Assembly: GCA_022925895.1 (NCBI GenBank)
Contig: JAKSYS010000174.1
Coordinates: 1-64,000 of the forward strand
Length of the DNA stretch: 64,000 bases
Direction of reading: 5' to 3'
DNA from: Fragilaria crotonensis
Lineage: Eukaryota > Bacillariophyta > Fragilariophyceae > Fragilariales > Fragilariaceae
Shown piece after piece: positions 34,594 through 42,970 of the stretch. Positions within the stretch are counted from its first letter, which is position 1. Every line of letters begins with the position of its first letter. Made by a program: the position numbers and the translations under genes. Under the pieces are notes generated by a model. That model had not been told where the DNA came from. It ran no database searches and saw nothing but the letters and a program-made list of their open reading frames with translations.

Positions 34594-34606
34594 CTGTTAA
34601 TAGACA
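34594..34606. repeat. Target-site duplication of LINE A, 5' side
   Basis: CTGTTAATAGACA, matching 10554-10566. Beyond it the host sequence resumes with TGGTTTCAATCTCGATGC, a word also found upstream of both RNase H1 genes. Confidence 0.75.
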
Positions 34607-34765
34607 GTATATGGAGTATGCATAGTCAATATGGTTTCAATCTCGATGCTTTCGCTGAGACGAACGAATATATACTCTAAATGTAGGTTGATGATTATAT
34701 TCATACAGGACACTTGAAGATACTTAAAAAAAAAAATTAATGCATGAAGATATATATATTGTAAA

Positions 34766-34863
34766 ACCCGCAAATTAACTTTCACCATCCCACCTCACCT
34801 CCCACCTCCCCCACCAAAACCGAAAACTGTGGGTGACAGTGACACCCTCATCAAAAACCTGCG
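34766..34863 (+). promoter_or_regulatory. Recurrent promoter-like module, before the ankyrin-kinase gene
   Basis: AATTAACTTTCACCATCCCA, then a CT-rich run with CACCTCACCTCCCACC, then GGGTGACAGTGACACCCTCA and TCAAAAACCTGCG. It ends about 120 bases before the chosen ATG. The same order recurs at 38157, 39761, 52232 and 53805. Regulatory function is inferred from position and recurrence. Confidence 0.55.
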
Positions 34864-34984
34864 ACCCGGACAACGCCCGCGCGCATCAATTCAATCATGC
34901 CTGCCTTCGGGGATTGATGCCTGCTGCACTTCGACTTATGCAGCGCATATACGTTTGGTGCACATCCCTCCCCTCGTCGAACGC

Positions 34985-37219
34985 ATGATGTTTATTTTTT
35001 TGTCGAAGGATGAGAAGTTGTTCAACAGCGCCTTTCGTGGTAACTACAACGACGTTCGTAAACTGTTGCGAGAGGGAGCCAATGCGAATGTTCGACATAA
35101 CCGATGGACAGCCCTCATGGCGGCGTGTCAGAATGGCCATGTATGTGTTGTCCGCTTATTGCTCAAGCAATGCCAGACGGATGCGAACGCCAAATATCCA
35201 GGAGGTTTTACAGCCCTCTTCCAGGCGAGTCAAGGAGGCAAATTGGAAGTCGTCCGAGAGTTGCTCAAGCACGAAAAGGTCGATGTGAATGCACAACAGG
35301 ATCAGGGTGGAACAGCCCTTTTCATTGCGAGTCAAGTTGGCCATACGAGTGTTGTCAGCGAGTTTCTCACGCACAGAAATGTGGACGTAAATCTCCCTAT
35401 GCATGACGGTACAACGGCCCTTCACATTGCGAGTGCATTTGGCCGTATCAATGTTGTCCGCTTGTTGCTCGAGCACAACGAGGTGGACGTAAATCTCCCT
35501 ACGGATGAGGGTACAACAGCCCTTTACACTGCGAGTCAAGAAGGCAAATTGGAAGTCGTCCGGGAGTTGCTCACGCACAGAAATGTGGACGTAAATCTCC
35601 CTATGCATGACGGTACAACGGCCCTTCACATTGCGAGTGCATTTGGCCGTATCAATGTTGTCCGCTTGTTGCTCGAGCACAACGAGGTGGACGTAAATCT
35701 CCCTACGGATGAGGGTACAACAGCCCTTTACACTGCGAGTCAAGAAGGCAAATTGGAAGTCGTCCGGGAGTTGCTCACGCACAGAAATGTGGACGTAAAT
35801 CTCCCTATGCGTGACGGTACAACAGCCCTTTACATTGCGAGTCAAGAAGGCAAATTGGAAGTCGTCCAAGAGTTGCTCACGCACAGAAATGTGGACGTAA
35901 ATCTCCCTAAGCATGACGGTACAACAGCTCTTGATGTGGCTCGTTCTAAGAGGCACGATAACATTGTTCGTGTCCTGACAGTTGAGACAGTAGAACGAGA
36001 CCGAAGGTCGCTTGCTCGTGTGATGAGCAGCCACAGCGCTGACCCGGTTGAACTCTCATTGGAGTTTATCAATCAGTGCACGACCCTACGTGGACTTGGA
36101 AGTGGTGCCTTTGGCAACGTGAAATTGGTCCAAGATGATACTCTCCAGAAAAAATTCGCTGTCAAAACGATGAATCTTTCTCGACGTGATCAGGTCACCG
36201 CTGACGCGATTCGAAGAAGCTTCCAGAGGGAAGTTTCGGTACGTGCTATATTGTGTATAGAATGCTGCTTCGTTTGGAACAATGAACCCCTCCCCCTGTC
36301 CCCCTCGAGCTCTAACAATAATGCACCCTTCCGCCAGGCTCTCAAGCGATTCCGTCATCCTAACATCATTGCCTTGTACGGCTTCAATTTAAATGTCGAT
36401 CATGAGCAGCTGTTTTTGGTGTTTGAACATGCAGCGCTGGGCTCACTTGACGAGTTCTTCAGGGACGCAGGCACGAGAGCCCGCCTTCCTGCTGATAAGC
36501 GAGTGTCAATCATGTACCAATTAGCCAAAGCAGTTCACTTCTTGCACTCTGGTGGCTGTGGGGGATGGAACGTGTTTCACCGCGATATAAAGAGTGCAAA
36601 CGTTTGTCTTGACGAAGATTTTACACCGCGGCTCATTGACTGTGGGCTGGCCAAACTTGTGCCTGATGCGAACAACGCTACTCCGTCGGAGTCGATTATA
36701 CCAACTGGCCCAACTGATGTCCCTGTATTTGGAACCAGGGAGTACATGTGCCCAGAGTATCTATTGAACATTATCCAGGGGAGAACGTGTCGCTACATGG
36801 CTGCCTATGATGTCTATTCTCTTGGCGTTGTCATGGCTGAGCTAATTTTGGGCCGATTGAATTGCGGCCAGACAGATGTCTTTCAGACTTACGTCAGGGC
36901 CGGGAATACGCCGCCTATCGTTCCAGGATGGAAAAGGCTCGAGAGTCACGCAGATCAGGTCGCCTGGAATCCATACGCCCTCCAACTGGTTTGCCAGACT
37001 ACGATTCGGTGTATCAGCCCTCACTCTCAAGGACGATTGAGCACGGAAGAACTCGTGCCCCTACTCATCAAGGCGGTCAATTTACAAGCTGGTATACGTT
37101 ACTCTGAGCCCGAGGGTGCTGGCGATGGCCCCCCCATGTGCCATCTGCAACCTTCCCCGTGCCGTTGTACGGTGTACCGTAGAGTCCCACGAACTGTGCT
37201 CGAGCTGTATCGAGGATGA
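34985..37219 (+). CDS. Ankyrin-repeat protein kinase
   Basis: The first ATG in frame is at 34985 (MMFIFLSKDEKLFNSAFRGN). About nine ankyrin repeats follow (34-aa units such as DGTTALHIASAFGRINVVRL), then a kinase domain near the IRAK/TKL group. Its motifs are GLGSGAFGNVKLV, FAVKTMN, VFHRDIKSANVCLDE and RLIDCGLAKL, where DFG is DCG, then GTREYMCPEYL and AYDVYSLGVVMAELILG. An intron with a GTACGT donor and CCAG acceptor (36239-36337, 99 nt) joins REVS to ALKRFRHPNIIALYGF. It is a multiple of three and read-through is also open, but splicing restores the family sequence. The end (PPMCHLQPSP) is probably out of frame. One C fewer in the C7 run near 37132 would carry the protein into the RING-like segment. 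Likely a cytosolic signalling kinase; substrate unknown. Confidence 0.82.
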   Translation: MMFIFLSKDEKLFNSAFRGNYNDVRKLLREGANANVRHNRWTALMAACQNGHVCVVRLLLKQCQTDANAKYPGGFTALFQASQGGKLEVVRELLKHEKVDVNAQQDQGGTALFIASQVGHTSVVSEFLTHRNVDVNLPMHDGTTALHIASAFGRINVVRLLLEHNEVDVNLPTDEGTTALYTASQEGKLEVVRELLTHRNVDVNLPMHDGTTALHIASAFGRINVVRLLLEHNEVDVNLPTDEGTTALYTASQEGKLEVVRELLTHRNVDVNLPMRDGTTALYIASQEGKLEVVQELLTHRNVDVNLPKHDGTTALDVARSKRHDNIVRVLTVETVERDRRSLARVMSSHSADPVELSLEFINQCTTLRGLGSGAFGNVKLVQDDTLQKKFAVKTMNLSRRDQVTADAIRRSFQREVSVRAILCIECCFVWNNEPLPLSPSSSNNNAPFRQALKRFRHPNIIALYGFNLNVDHEQLFLVFEHAALGSLDEFFRDAGTRARLPADKRVSIMYQLAKAVHFLHSGGCGGWNVFHRDIKSANVCLDEDFTPRLIDCGLAKLVPDANNATPSESIIPTGPTDVPVFGTREYMCPEYLLNIIQGRTCRYMAAYDVYSLGVVMAELILGRLNCGQTDVFQTYVRAGNTPPIVPGWKRLESHADQVAWNPYALQLVCQTTIRCISPHSQGRLSTEELVPLLIKAVNLQAGIRYSEPEGAGDGPPMCHLQPSPCRCTVYRRVPRTVLELYRG
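35375..35782 (+). repeat. 204-bp perfect tandem duplication inside the ankyrin array
   Basis: 35375-35578 and 35579-35782 appear identical base for base. Each unit encodes two 34-residue ankyrin repeats, and a further 102-bp half-unit starts at 35783. Identity at silent sites shows a very recent expansion or conversion. Confidence 0.88.
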
Positions 37220-37958
37220 GCTTGTGAATGGCCCCCACACTCCCGGACGCCAACTCTCGTGCCCGATCCGCGACTGCTCGAGCCATTTCACGGCCAACGA
37301 TCTTTGTCGACACATAAAAGATGCGGTATACTACCACTGTTTTGTTAGACCTGGCTTGAACATCGTCCTACAGCGTGTTGAAGGAATGGCGTCCGCAATG
37401 GAACATTTCTTGCCAGGATGGGCGTTGAACAATGCGAATGCGGATCAATCGGAGCGGTGCCCGAATCTCGCGGTGATCACTCCCAGTGAGGTTTATGGTT
37501 TCAAGAAATGGTTCATGATGATTAAAGGGAAGAAAAAATATAAGGTGGTCTTCTACTGTGAGCACTCGGGTGGTCCAGGCCACGAACCCTTTGAGATCAC
37601 GGTGGACAAAAAATGGCTTTTAATGGTTGCACCTTGGCTTCGAATTGTCCTCAACATTGCAGCAGCATTGGACCCTACCCACGTCCTCCAGGCTGTAAAC
37701 TCAGAGTTTCATTTTTTTAGTCGAAACGAACGCATGGAGGCTTTAGTCGATGAACTAGGGAACGAAGAACATGATGATACGCAGACCCTACAGTTGCAGG
37801 GACATGCGTATATGGCGATTGCAAGAAAGGCCAACAAGAAGAAGAATAAACAGTGCTGGCGGCCAGGGATGGTGCCCGTTACCAATACGGAGGGAAAGAC
37901 AAGTTGGGTGAAACAAGAATTCGAAAATGAGTACAGGTACCGTCTTTCGGTGGATTAG
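37116..37958 (+). CDS. RING/U-box-like protein, probably the C-terminal part of the ankyrin-kinase gene
   Basis: The frame from about 37116 encodes a Cys/His cluster: CAICNLPRAVVRCTVESHEL, CSSCIEDEL and LSCPIRDCSSHF, a RING or U-box-like fold that would suggest ubiquitin-ligase activity. It is followed by a region I do not recognise (GFKKWFMMIKGKKKYKVVFY, EITVDKKWLLMVAPWLRIVL) and a basic C-terminus ending YRLSVD. It overlaps the end of the kinase frame by about 100 bases. The C7 run at the junction would place GDGPPCAICNLP in the kinase frame with one C removed. A single ankyrin-kinase-RING gene is therefore likely, broken by a homopolymer difference or read error. The stop is five bases before the segmental duplication starts. 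Confidence 0.65.
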   Translation: MLAMAPPCAICNLPRAVVRCTVESHELCSSCIEDELVNGPHTPGRQLSCPIRDCSSHFTANDLCRHIKDAVYYHCFVRPGLNIVLQRVEGMASAMEHFLPGWALNNANADQSERCPNLAVITPSEVYGFKKWFMMIKGKKKYKVVFYCEHSGGPGHEPFEITVDKKWLLMVAPWLRIVLNIAAALDPTHVLQAVNSEFHFFSRNERMEALVDELGNEEHDDTQTLQLQGHAYMAIARKANKKKNKQCWRPGMVPVTNTEGKTSWVKQEFENEYRYRLSVD

Positions 37959-38156
37959 TTACAGATGCACATGCATGTAGTACACACGTATTAGTGATTC
38001 GTGATGATGTTGAAGTACTTGCATTGCCAACAGAGTAGCCTGTATGGTAGAAAGCCTTGCACCGCTTATTACCTCCTCTATATTATGTACTCGGCTACAA
38101 GCACTGTTACGTACACAAGTTAAAAGCAAGAACAAAATACCGTAAAGACACTGCGC

Positions 38157-38319
38157 ACCTCAATTAACTTTCAAAACCCCACCTCACCTCCCACCATCAG
38201 TGAACTTGTGACAGTGATACGCTCAGCAAACCTGCGTGTAGCCTGTAGAGTCGATTGTGTTACAACTGGGACCGTATACATACTACATACAGTATCGAGA
38301 AGCAACAATTGAAAACAAG
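38157..38319 (+). promoter_or_regulatory. Orphan RNase H1-type promoter module and leader, aimed into the truncated NSE4
   Basis: AATTAACTTTCA, a CT-rich run, TGTGACAGTGATACGCTCA and AAACCTGCGTG, then GTTACAACTGGGACCG and CAGTATCGAGAAGC up to GAAAACAAGG. This matches the RNase H1 leader at 39880-39924 but is joined directly to antisense NSE4 exon 2 sequence at about 38320. Antisense transcription is predicted, not shown. Confidence 0.55.
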
Positions 38320-39256
38320 GTCGTTGGTCTTGTAAATGGATGCTCTGCCGTCTTTGAGAAGAAACGAGAAATGAAAAGTGTTTTCGACTGTTTGTGTGAA
38401 TGACTTTGGGTTGAAGAGGTACTCAATCGCGCAAACCTCACCGACTCGCTGTCGCTTTTCCGGTTCGAGTTCGTCCAAATTGCATTCCTCAGCGAGACGT
38501 TTGAGTTCTTCTTTTGACTTCTTAGTGAGAACATCTGACACCGTACGAATGTTTTGCTCGACTGCTGATAGTTTATCAGCATCCTTTTCTTGTATTTTGA
38601 CCTCTTCTGGTTTCTCCTCTTCTTCGTTGTCACTGTCGCTCTGTTTGTTGCGACGCTCCGCCTTTTTCCGTTCTTTTGGAGTATAATCTGAATGGAGGGG
38701 TCCAGCCAAAAACTTGATATTCGAGGGGAAGGCGTTGAAGCAAACGCCAACTTCCGCTCCAAGCTTCTTCAGTCAAAGGCACGATTCGAGGATAGTTTCG
38801 TTCTGAGTTTGGTGCAGAACCGAATAGCATCATAGCGGGGAACCTGCGTGGAGAATGATTAGAGACACATTCGTTCACCTACTCGTGCTTCAATTCAGGA
38901 TTGACTCATGCACGCATTGCATCTTATCATCGACTCACCTCCACCAACTTATCCACTTGCCTCGCCGCACGAGTCGCCAAAAAGTCTAAATTATCTCCAT
39001 CCAACACGGCCTCCCTTGTATACCTGACTTGATCCCAAAGTATATTATTCTTGTGACGCATCTTCTCAAACTTGGAGGAGGTTGCGTCTGCCAATTCATC
39101 CGCATTATCTTGAATCTTTTTGTTCAATTCTCGGAGGGATTGCCGCAATTCGCGACGTTGCGCATCGGTTTGACCCGAATTCTCCATGACGGAAAGACGC
39201 TGCTTACGCCGATTCGACGCAGCACCTTCCGCTGGAATACCCACTGCTTTTGGCAT
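38260..39256 (-). pseudogene. Truncated NSE4 copy 1
   Basis: Exon 1 (39256-38939) and the GTGAGT donor match the parental gene at 7.0-8.1 kb. Exon 2 (from 38843) has lost one base near 38769, turning FDWKKLG into FD-stop. Homology to NSE4 ends right after IYKTND at about 38320. The frame then runs into the reverse complement of an RNase H1 leader (LVFNCCFSILYVV) and stops at 38260. The C-terminal INMRDW...PHRT segment is missing. It cannot encode a working kleisin, both for the frame break and for the lost C-terminal domain. Confidence 0.82.
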
Positions 39257-39760
39257 TGTTTTCTCTTGATGGAATGAGGTTCAGGATGATTAATGAACGA
39301 TGAATGTTCGATGAATGTTGATACAATTATATCGATTGGCACAAATTCACACCCTCCTTCCACAACAAATGAGACAGGTGTGGGACGCTGCTGGACGTAC
39401 GATTGGGTTCTTCGCTGTGGTGCGCCAAGGTTTGAATCGGCGGCTACGGATCTGCAGTACCTGAGCCACCGTAGACATTCAATTCCTTAGTCCCTGTGTT
39501 CCCGGTTATAGCATACGTTACTGTAGTAATGCACAGTACCAGTTCGTCGGCAGTACATACACGGAGGAGGTAAATGGTTTCAATCTGAATGCCGTAATCG
39601 AGACGTATGAAACGTTAAATGAATCGTCATTCTTATATACATACACGAGGTATTGTAATATCTCTACGCAAGCGCAAGTACTATAGAAGTAGTACTCTTC
39701 TCTAAGCAAACAAAATATGCACATATATTGTTGTACCTGGTACCAGGGTACAAGTACTGA

Positions 39761-39853
39761 ACCCGCATATTTTAACTTTCATCATCCCCCCTCACCTCAC
39801 ACTATTACCAAACTGTGAGTGACCGTGACACCCGCATAAAAACCTGATGCGTG
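39761..39853 (+). promoter_or_regulatory. Recurrent promoter-like module, before RNase H1 copy 1
   Basis: TTTTAACTTTCATCATCCCC, CT-rich run, ACTGTGAGTGACCGTGACAC and AAAAACCTGATGCGTG, ending about 78 bases before the RNase H1 ATG. One of five related copies in the window. Confidence 0.55.
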
Positions 39854-39930
39854 TTGAATGTAATCTTTTGCGTTGCAACTGAGAACGTAGACAGTATCGA
39901 GAAGCAAGAATTGAAAACAAGGGCGGCACG

Positions 39931-41098
39931 ATGGCAAAGAAGAAGAACCAATTTTATGCCGTCGCTGTGGGACGAACCCCTGGAATCTATAATTCATGGG
40001 ATGATTGTAAAAAGCAGGTACGATGTGATCTCTGAAAGATGATATTGATATCCTGGTTGTAGTACGGCGTAGGCTTGCTTGGCTCAGATCGTGAGATAGT
40101 GAGATGGTGGAGGCGGGTTGTATCATCAATCAATCATCAGTCATCTGGACTGATGTGAAATCTGGAGTTTGAAATGATATTGTTTTTGTTTCGCTCTATT
40201 GAATCACTATCTGATACAGATACTACGACTGGATTACATCGATTGAAAGCATTGTTAGAGTCACTCGACACAACTGACACTATTCTTATTGTAATAGACG
40301 GAAGGATTCAAATCCGCCAAGTTCAAGAGTTTCGCGACGAATGGAGAGGCGCTGGCCTTTGTTGAACAGTACCGCATCCGAGAACCGACTGCCACAAATG
40401 AGCCACCGATCGCCCAACAACAAAAGAACTGCTCAGCAGCCAGCATCGATCATGTGCTTTCCATTACCATTCACTTTGATGGAGGTTCTCGTGGAAACCC
40501 GGGTTTAGGTGGAGCTGGAGCTCAAGTGATGCTCACCGAAACATCCAATGAAACGGAGGTCACGGAACGATTACTTCATCTCTCCTGTTTCTTAGGGTCG
40601 CATCGAGTCACCAACAATGAAGCCGAGTATCATGGAATGTTGTTAGCCCTCGATGAAGCACTCAAACAAGTTAGAGCTTTTGCAGAACGCCATCCACCAG
40701 CATCATCGTGTCAAGTTGCCATTACAATAAATGGTGATTCGGACTTGATCATTCAACAAATGCTAGGCAACTATCAAGTAAGAAGCGACAATTTGGTACC
40801 CTTGTACCGCCAAGCGAATGAACGAATCGCATCCATCAAGCAGATTATGGACACACAGGTTCGGTATGAACACGTCTATCGAGAGAACAATGCGGTTGCC
40901 GATTGTAAGTTGTACTGTCGCTCGTGTGCTTCAATATATGACTTCGATATTGTAACTGACGCAATCCATGCTTCATTCTCAGCACTGGCCAACCAAGCCA
41001 TGGACTCGCGTACGTCCTCAAGAGTCATTGTTTCAACCCGATGCAGCAGCAAATCGGCTCGTGGGGATTCCGTAATTCCCGGCGGGGTGGATGTTTGA
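39931..41098 (+). CDS. RNASEH1: Ribonuclease H1, three exons, intact
   Basis: Cleaves the RNA strand of RNA:DNA hybrids. Exon 1 (39931-40017, 29 codons) encodes the hybrid-binding domain start, FYAVAVGRTPGIYNSWDDCK. The intron 40018-40297 ends in TAG. Exon 2 (40298-40904) continues TEGFKSAKFKSFATNGEALA and carries catalytic FDGGSRGNPGLGGAG, NNEAEYHGMLLAL and GDSDLIIQQM. A second intron (40905-40982, 78 nt, GTAAGT to TCAG) joins AVAD to SLANQAMDSR, which contains the fourth catalytic Asp. Both introns fit the phase, giving 269 aa. The short second intron is also open in frame if retained. The last 30 residues are not conserved; a one-base different frame would end in NRLVGIP, so the tail is uncertain. 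The start context is AAG GGC GGC ACG ATG. Confidence 0.87.
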
Positions 41099-41526
41099 AA
41101 ATTTTGCAGCCCACCGAGGTTGATATCAACCAAGTACTTGCCAGTTGCGGGTTCGCAAGCGCCGACAGGAGCCCGCTCAGTCTATCTTCGGCGGATTTAT
41201 CATCCTCGCCTGTGACAAACGTCACCATACGCATTCTCTACCACACTAGATTTCTCGAAATACCAACTGTGGCCCTGCAGATTGTTATCTCCACTTCGAA
41301 CGGTACACTTGCGCTGTAGCAGCCTGCAGAGTTGCGGCAAAAACACGCAACCTTATGCCACCTAAAAGGTAGTTGTACTACCTAGTAGATCACGAAGTAC
41401 TGTAGTATATGCATTTCTAATGAATTATGTTTCCCATTCTTAATTTGCTAGAACACATCTGTTTCACAACATGTGCGAGAGGTCGAGGGCGGCATGTACA
41501 TGCACCTACCAATCATGATCAATTGT

Positions 41527-42920
41527 TCAAATGCCAACGCCAACGGCCGCCGCGACAAGAGCAGCCGCCATTCCCCATCTCAGCGGCGTGCCCGAGCTCG
41601 TACTGCCATTCGCCCCATTTGTCACAATGGCCGGAGCCACAATCTTGGACTCGTAAGCCTGCACACTGTCGCCGCCGGCCGTGAAAAACAAGTTGGCGCC
41701 GTCATTGAATGTGACAAAAGTGCTCAAGAGGCTGGGATCCGTCGCAAACTCAACAGCACCAGACGACGCATCAATCTTGTGAACTGAGTAGTTGTAGGGC
41801 AAAAGATGGAATCGCCGTATGGACTCAGAACCATGGCACCAGTCAACCAGCTTTTCTCTTGTGGCATCGACCAGATTGTCGCCCCATCCAAGGCATCAAT
41901 GGCGACCGTGGTCCAGTAGGCGGAGGCGTACACAACACGATCATCCGGACTTACAACTGGCGAGAAGTAGGTCTGTTGACTCTTCCCACTATTGTCGCGA
42001 GCAAAGGCATTGCTCCAAATGGGACCGGAGGAAATGTCGCTTGCGTTGAGTTTCATCAAACCAAACAAGTCGTCCATGAAATACAGGAATTCTCCAGACT
42101 TGCTGGATACCGCATTTGACCATATATTGTTGCAATTGGTTCCTGCTGTCCTTTGACTTGTCGCTCTGCCACTGGGGGCAAGAAAGGTGGATCCCTGTGC
42201 AAAACATAGATTGGGTGTCCTGTAGAAATTAACATAATCGCCATATTGTGCGGTGATCTGATAGATTCCTGGCGAAATGCTTTCCCCTCCAACTTCGGCA
42301 AGAATTCCGCCATACAGAAAGCCATTCAAATAGGTCCAGCCAGCCATGGGCAAGAACTTCTTTTTCCATAGAACTTCTCCCGACCGTATGTTGAAGGCAT
42401 ACACTTCCCCTTGCGCGAAATGTTGGTAGAAGACTTGTCCATCATCCGACCATGCCGCATTGCCAGAGGTTGGTAGCGACATGCCAAAGGAAGTCACATT
42501 GAACTCCCATGCTGACTTGCTGGACGAAAAATCCCAGCAAACTAACCGATTGTCACTGCTGCCGTCGGAACCGGCAATCCCTGTCTCGACTGTCAAAATT
42601 GCATAATCCAAGCGATTTTCACTCTCCCGGATGGCAACATTCCGGACAGACGAGAGGCCAGTGACGCTTCCCAAATCTATTTCTTCGACTATCGAACCAT
42701 CCTCTGGTTTCAGAGAAACGATTCGTTCGGGATTATGCCCCAAGACGTACAGGAGATCCTCAGCTTTGCTGTAGTGAAATGCAGCCGGTTCGACCGACAA
42801 AGTTTTCGACCATACAGAAGCAGGTCGTTGATACGATGCTTCTGAAGCACTGACAAGGATTGGAACCAGCAACGTGACAAGCGCTACTGCTTTTGCTCGT
42901 CGTGTCATTGTCCTCGTCAT
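41527..42920 (-). CDS. Secreted, probably GPI-anchored beta-propeller (PQQ-like) protein, one frame break
   Basis: The ATG at 42920 gives a signal peptide (MTRTMTRRAKAVALVTLLVP then ILVSASEA). The body has repeated blades of the type LVCWDFSSSKSAWEFN, VYAFNIRSGEVLWKKKF and VAIDALDGATIWSMPQ, typical of PQQ/WD-like propellers. The C-terminus is hydrophobic after a small-residue stretch (STSSGTPLRW then GMAAALVAAAVGVGI), as in GPI-anchor signals. Near 41803 a T-run is one base short, so the frame switches from GDSIFC to LPYNYSVHKIDASSGAVEFA. This may be a read error. The promoter has little room: LINE B sequence begins about 50 bases upstream. Substrate or ligand unknown. Confidence 0.7.
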
Positions 42921-42970
42921 GGTGATAGAAGACTTGGATATTTCCCACACATCAGGGCGGGGAAAATGAG

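Larger units (their letters stand above)
37963..41440. repeat. Segmental duplication, copy 1 (truncated NSE4 plus RNase H1)
   Basis: Begins AGATGCACATGCATGTAGTA, as does copy 2 at 52041. It runs through the truncated NSE4, the RNase H1 gene and its 3' flank. Copy 2 is interrupted by LINE C and continues to the window edge. The copies differ by scattered substitutions and small indels. The stretch at about 39540-39760 is more divergent. Confidence 0.85.

Noticed and set aside
35156-36034. 292-codon antisense frame across the ankyrin array
   Set aside because: It mirrors the 102-bp coding repeats; the sense strand encodes clear ankyrin and kinase domains.
39931-41098. RNase H1 gene as a domain released from a LINE
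   Set aside because: It has a hybrid-binding N-terminus, two spliceosomal introns and a sequence unlike the LINE RNase H domains, so it is a host gene.
41041-41319. Small protein overlapping the RNase H1 end
   Set aside because: It is present in both duplicated copies only because of the duplication, with no recognisable domain; best read as 3' UTR or an out-of-frame tail.
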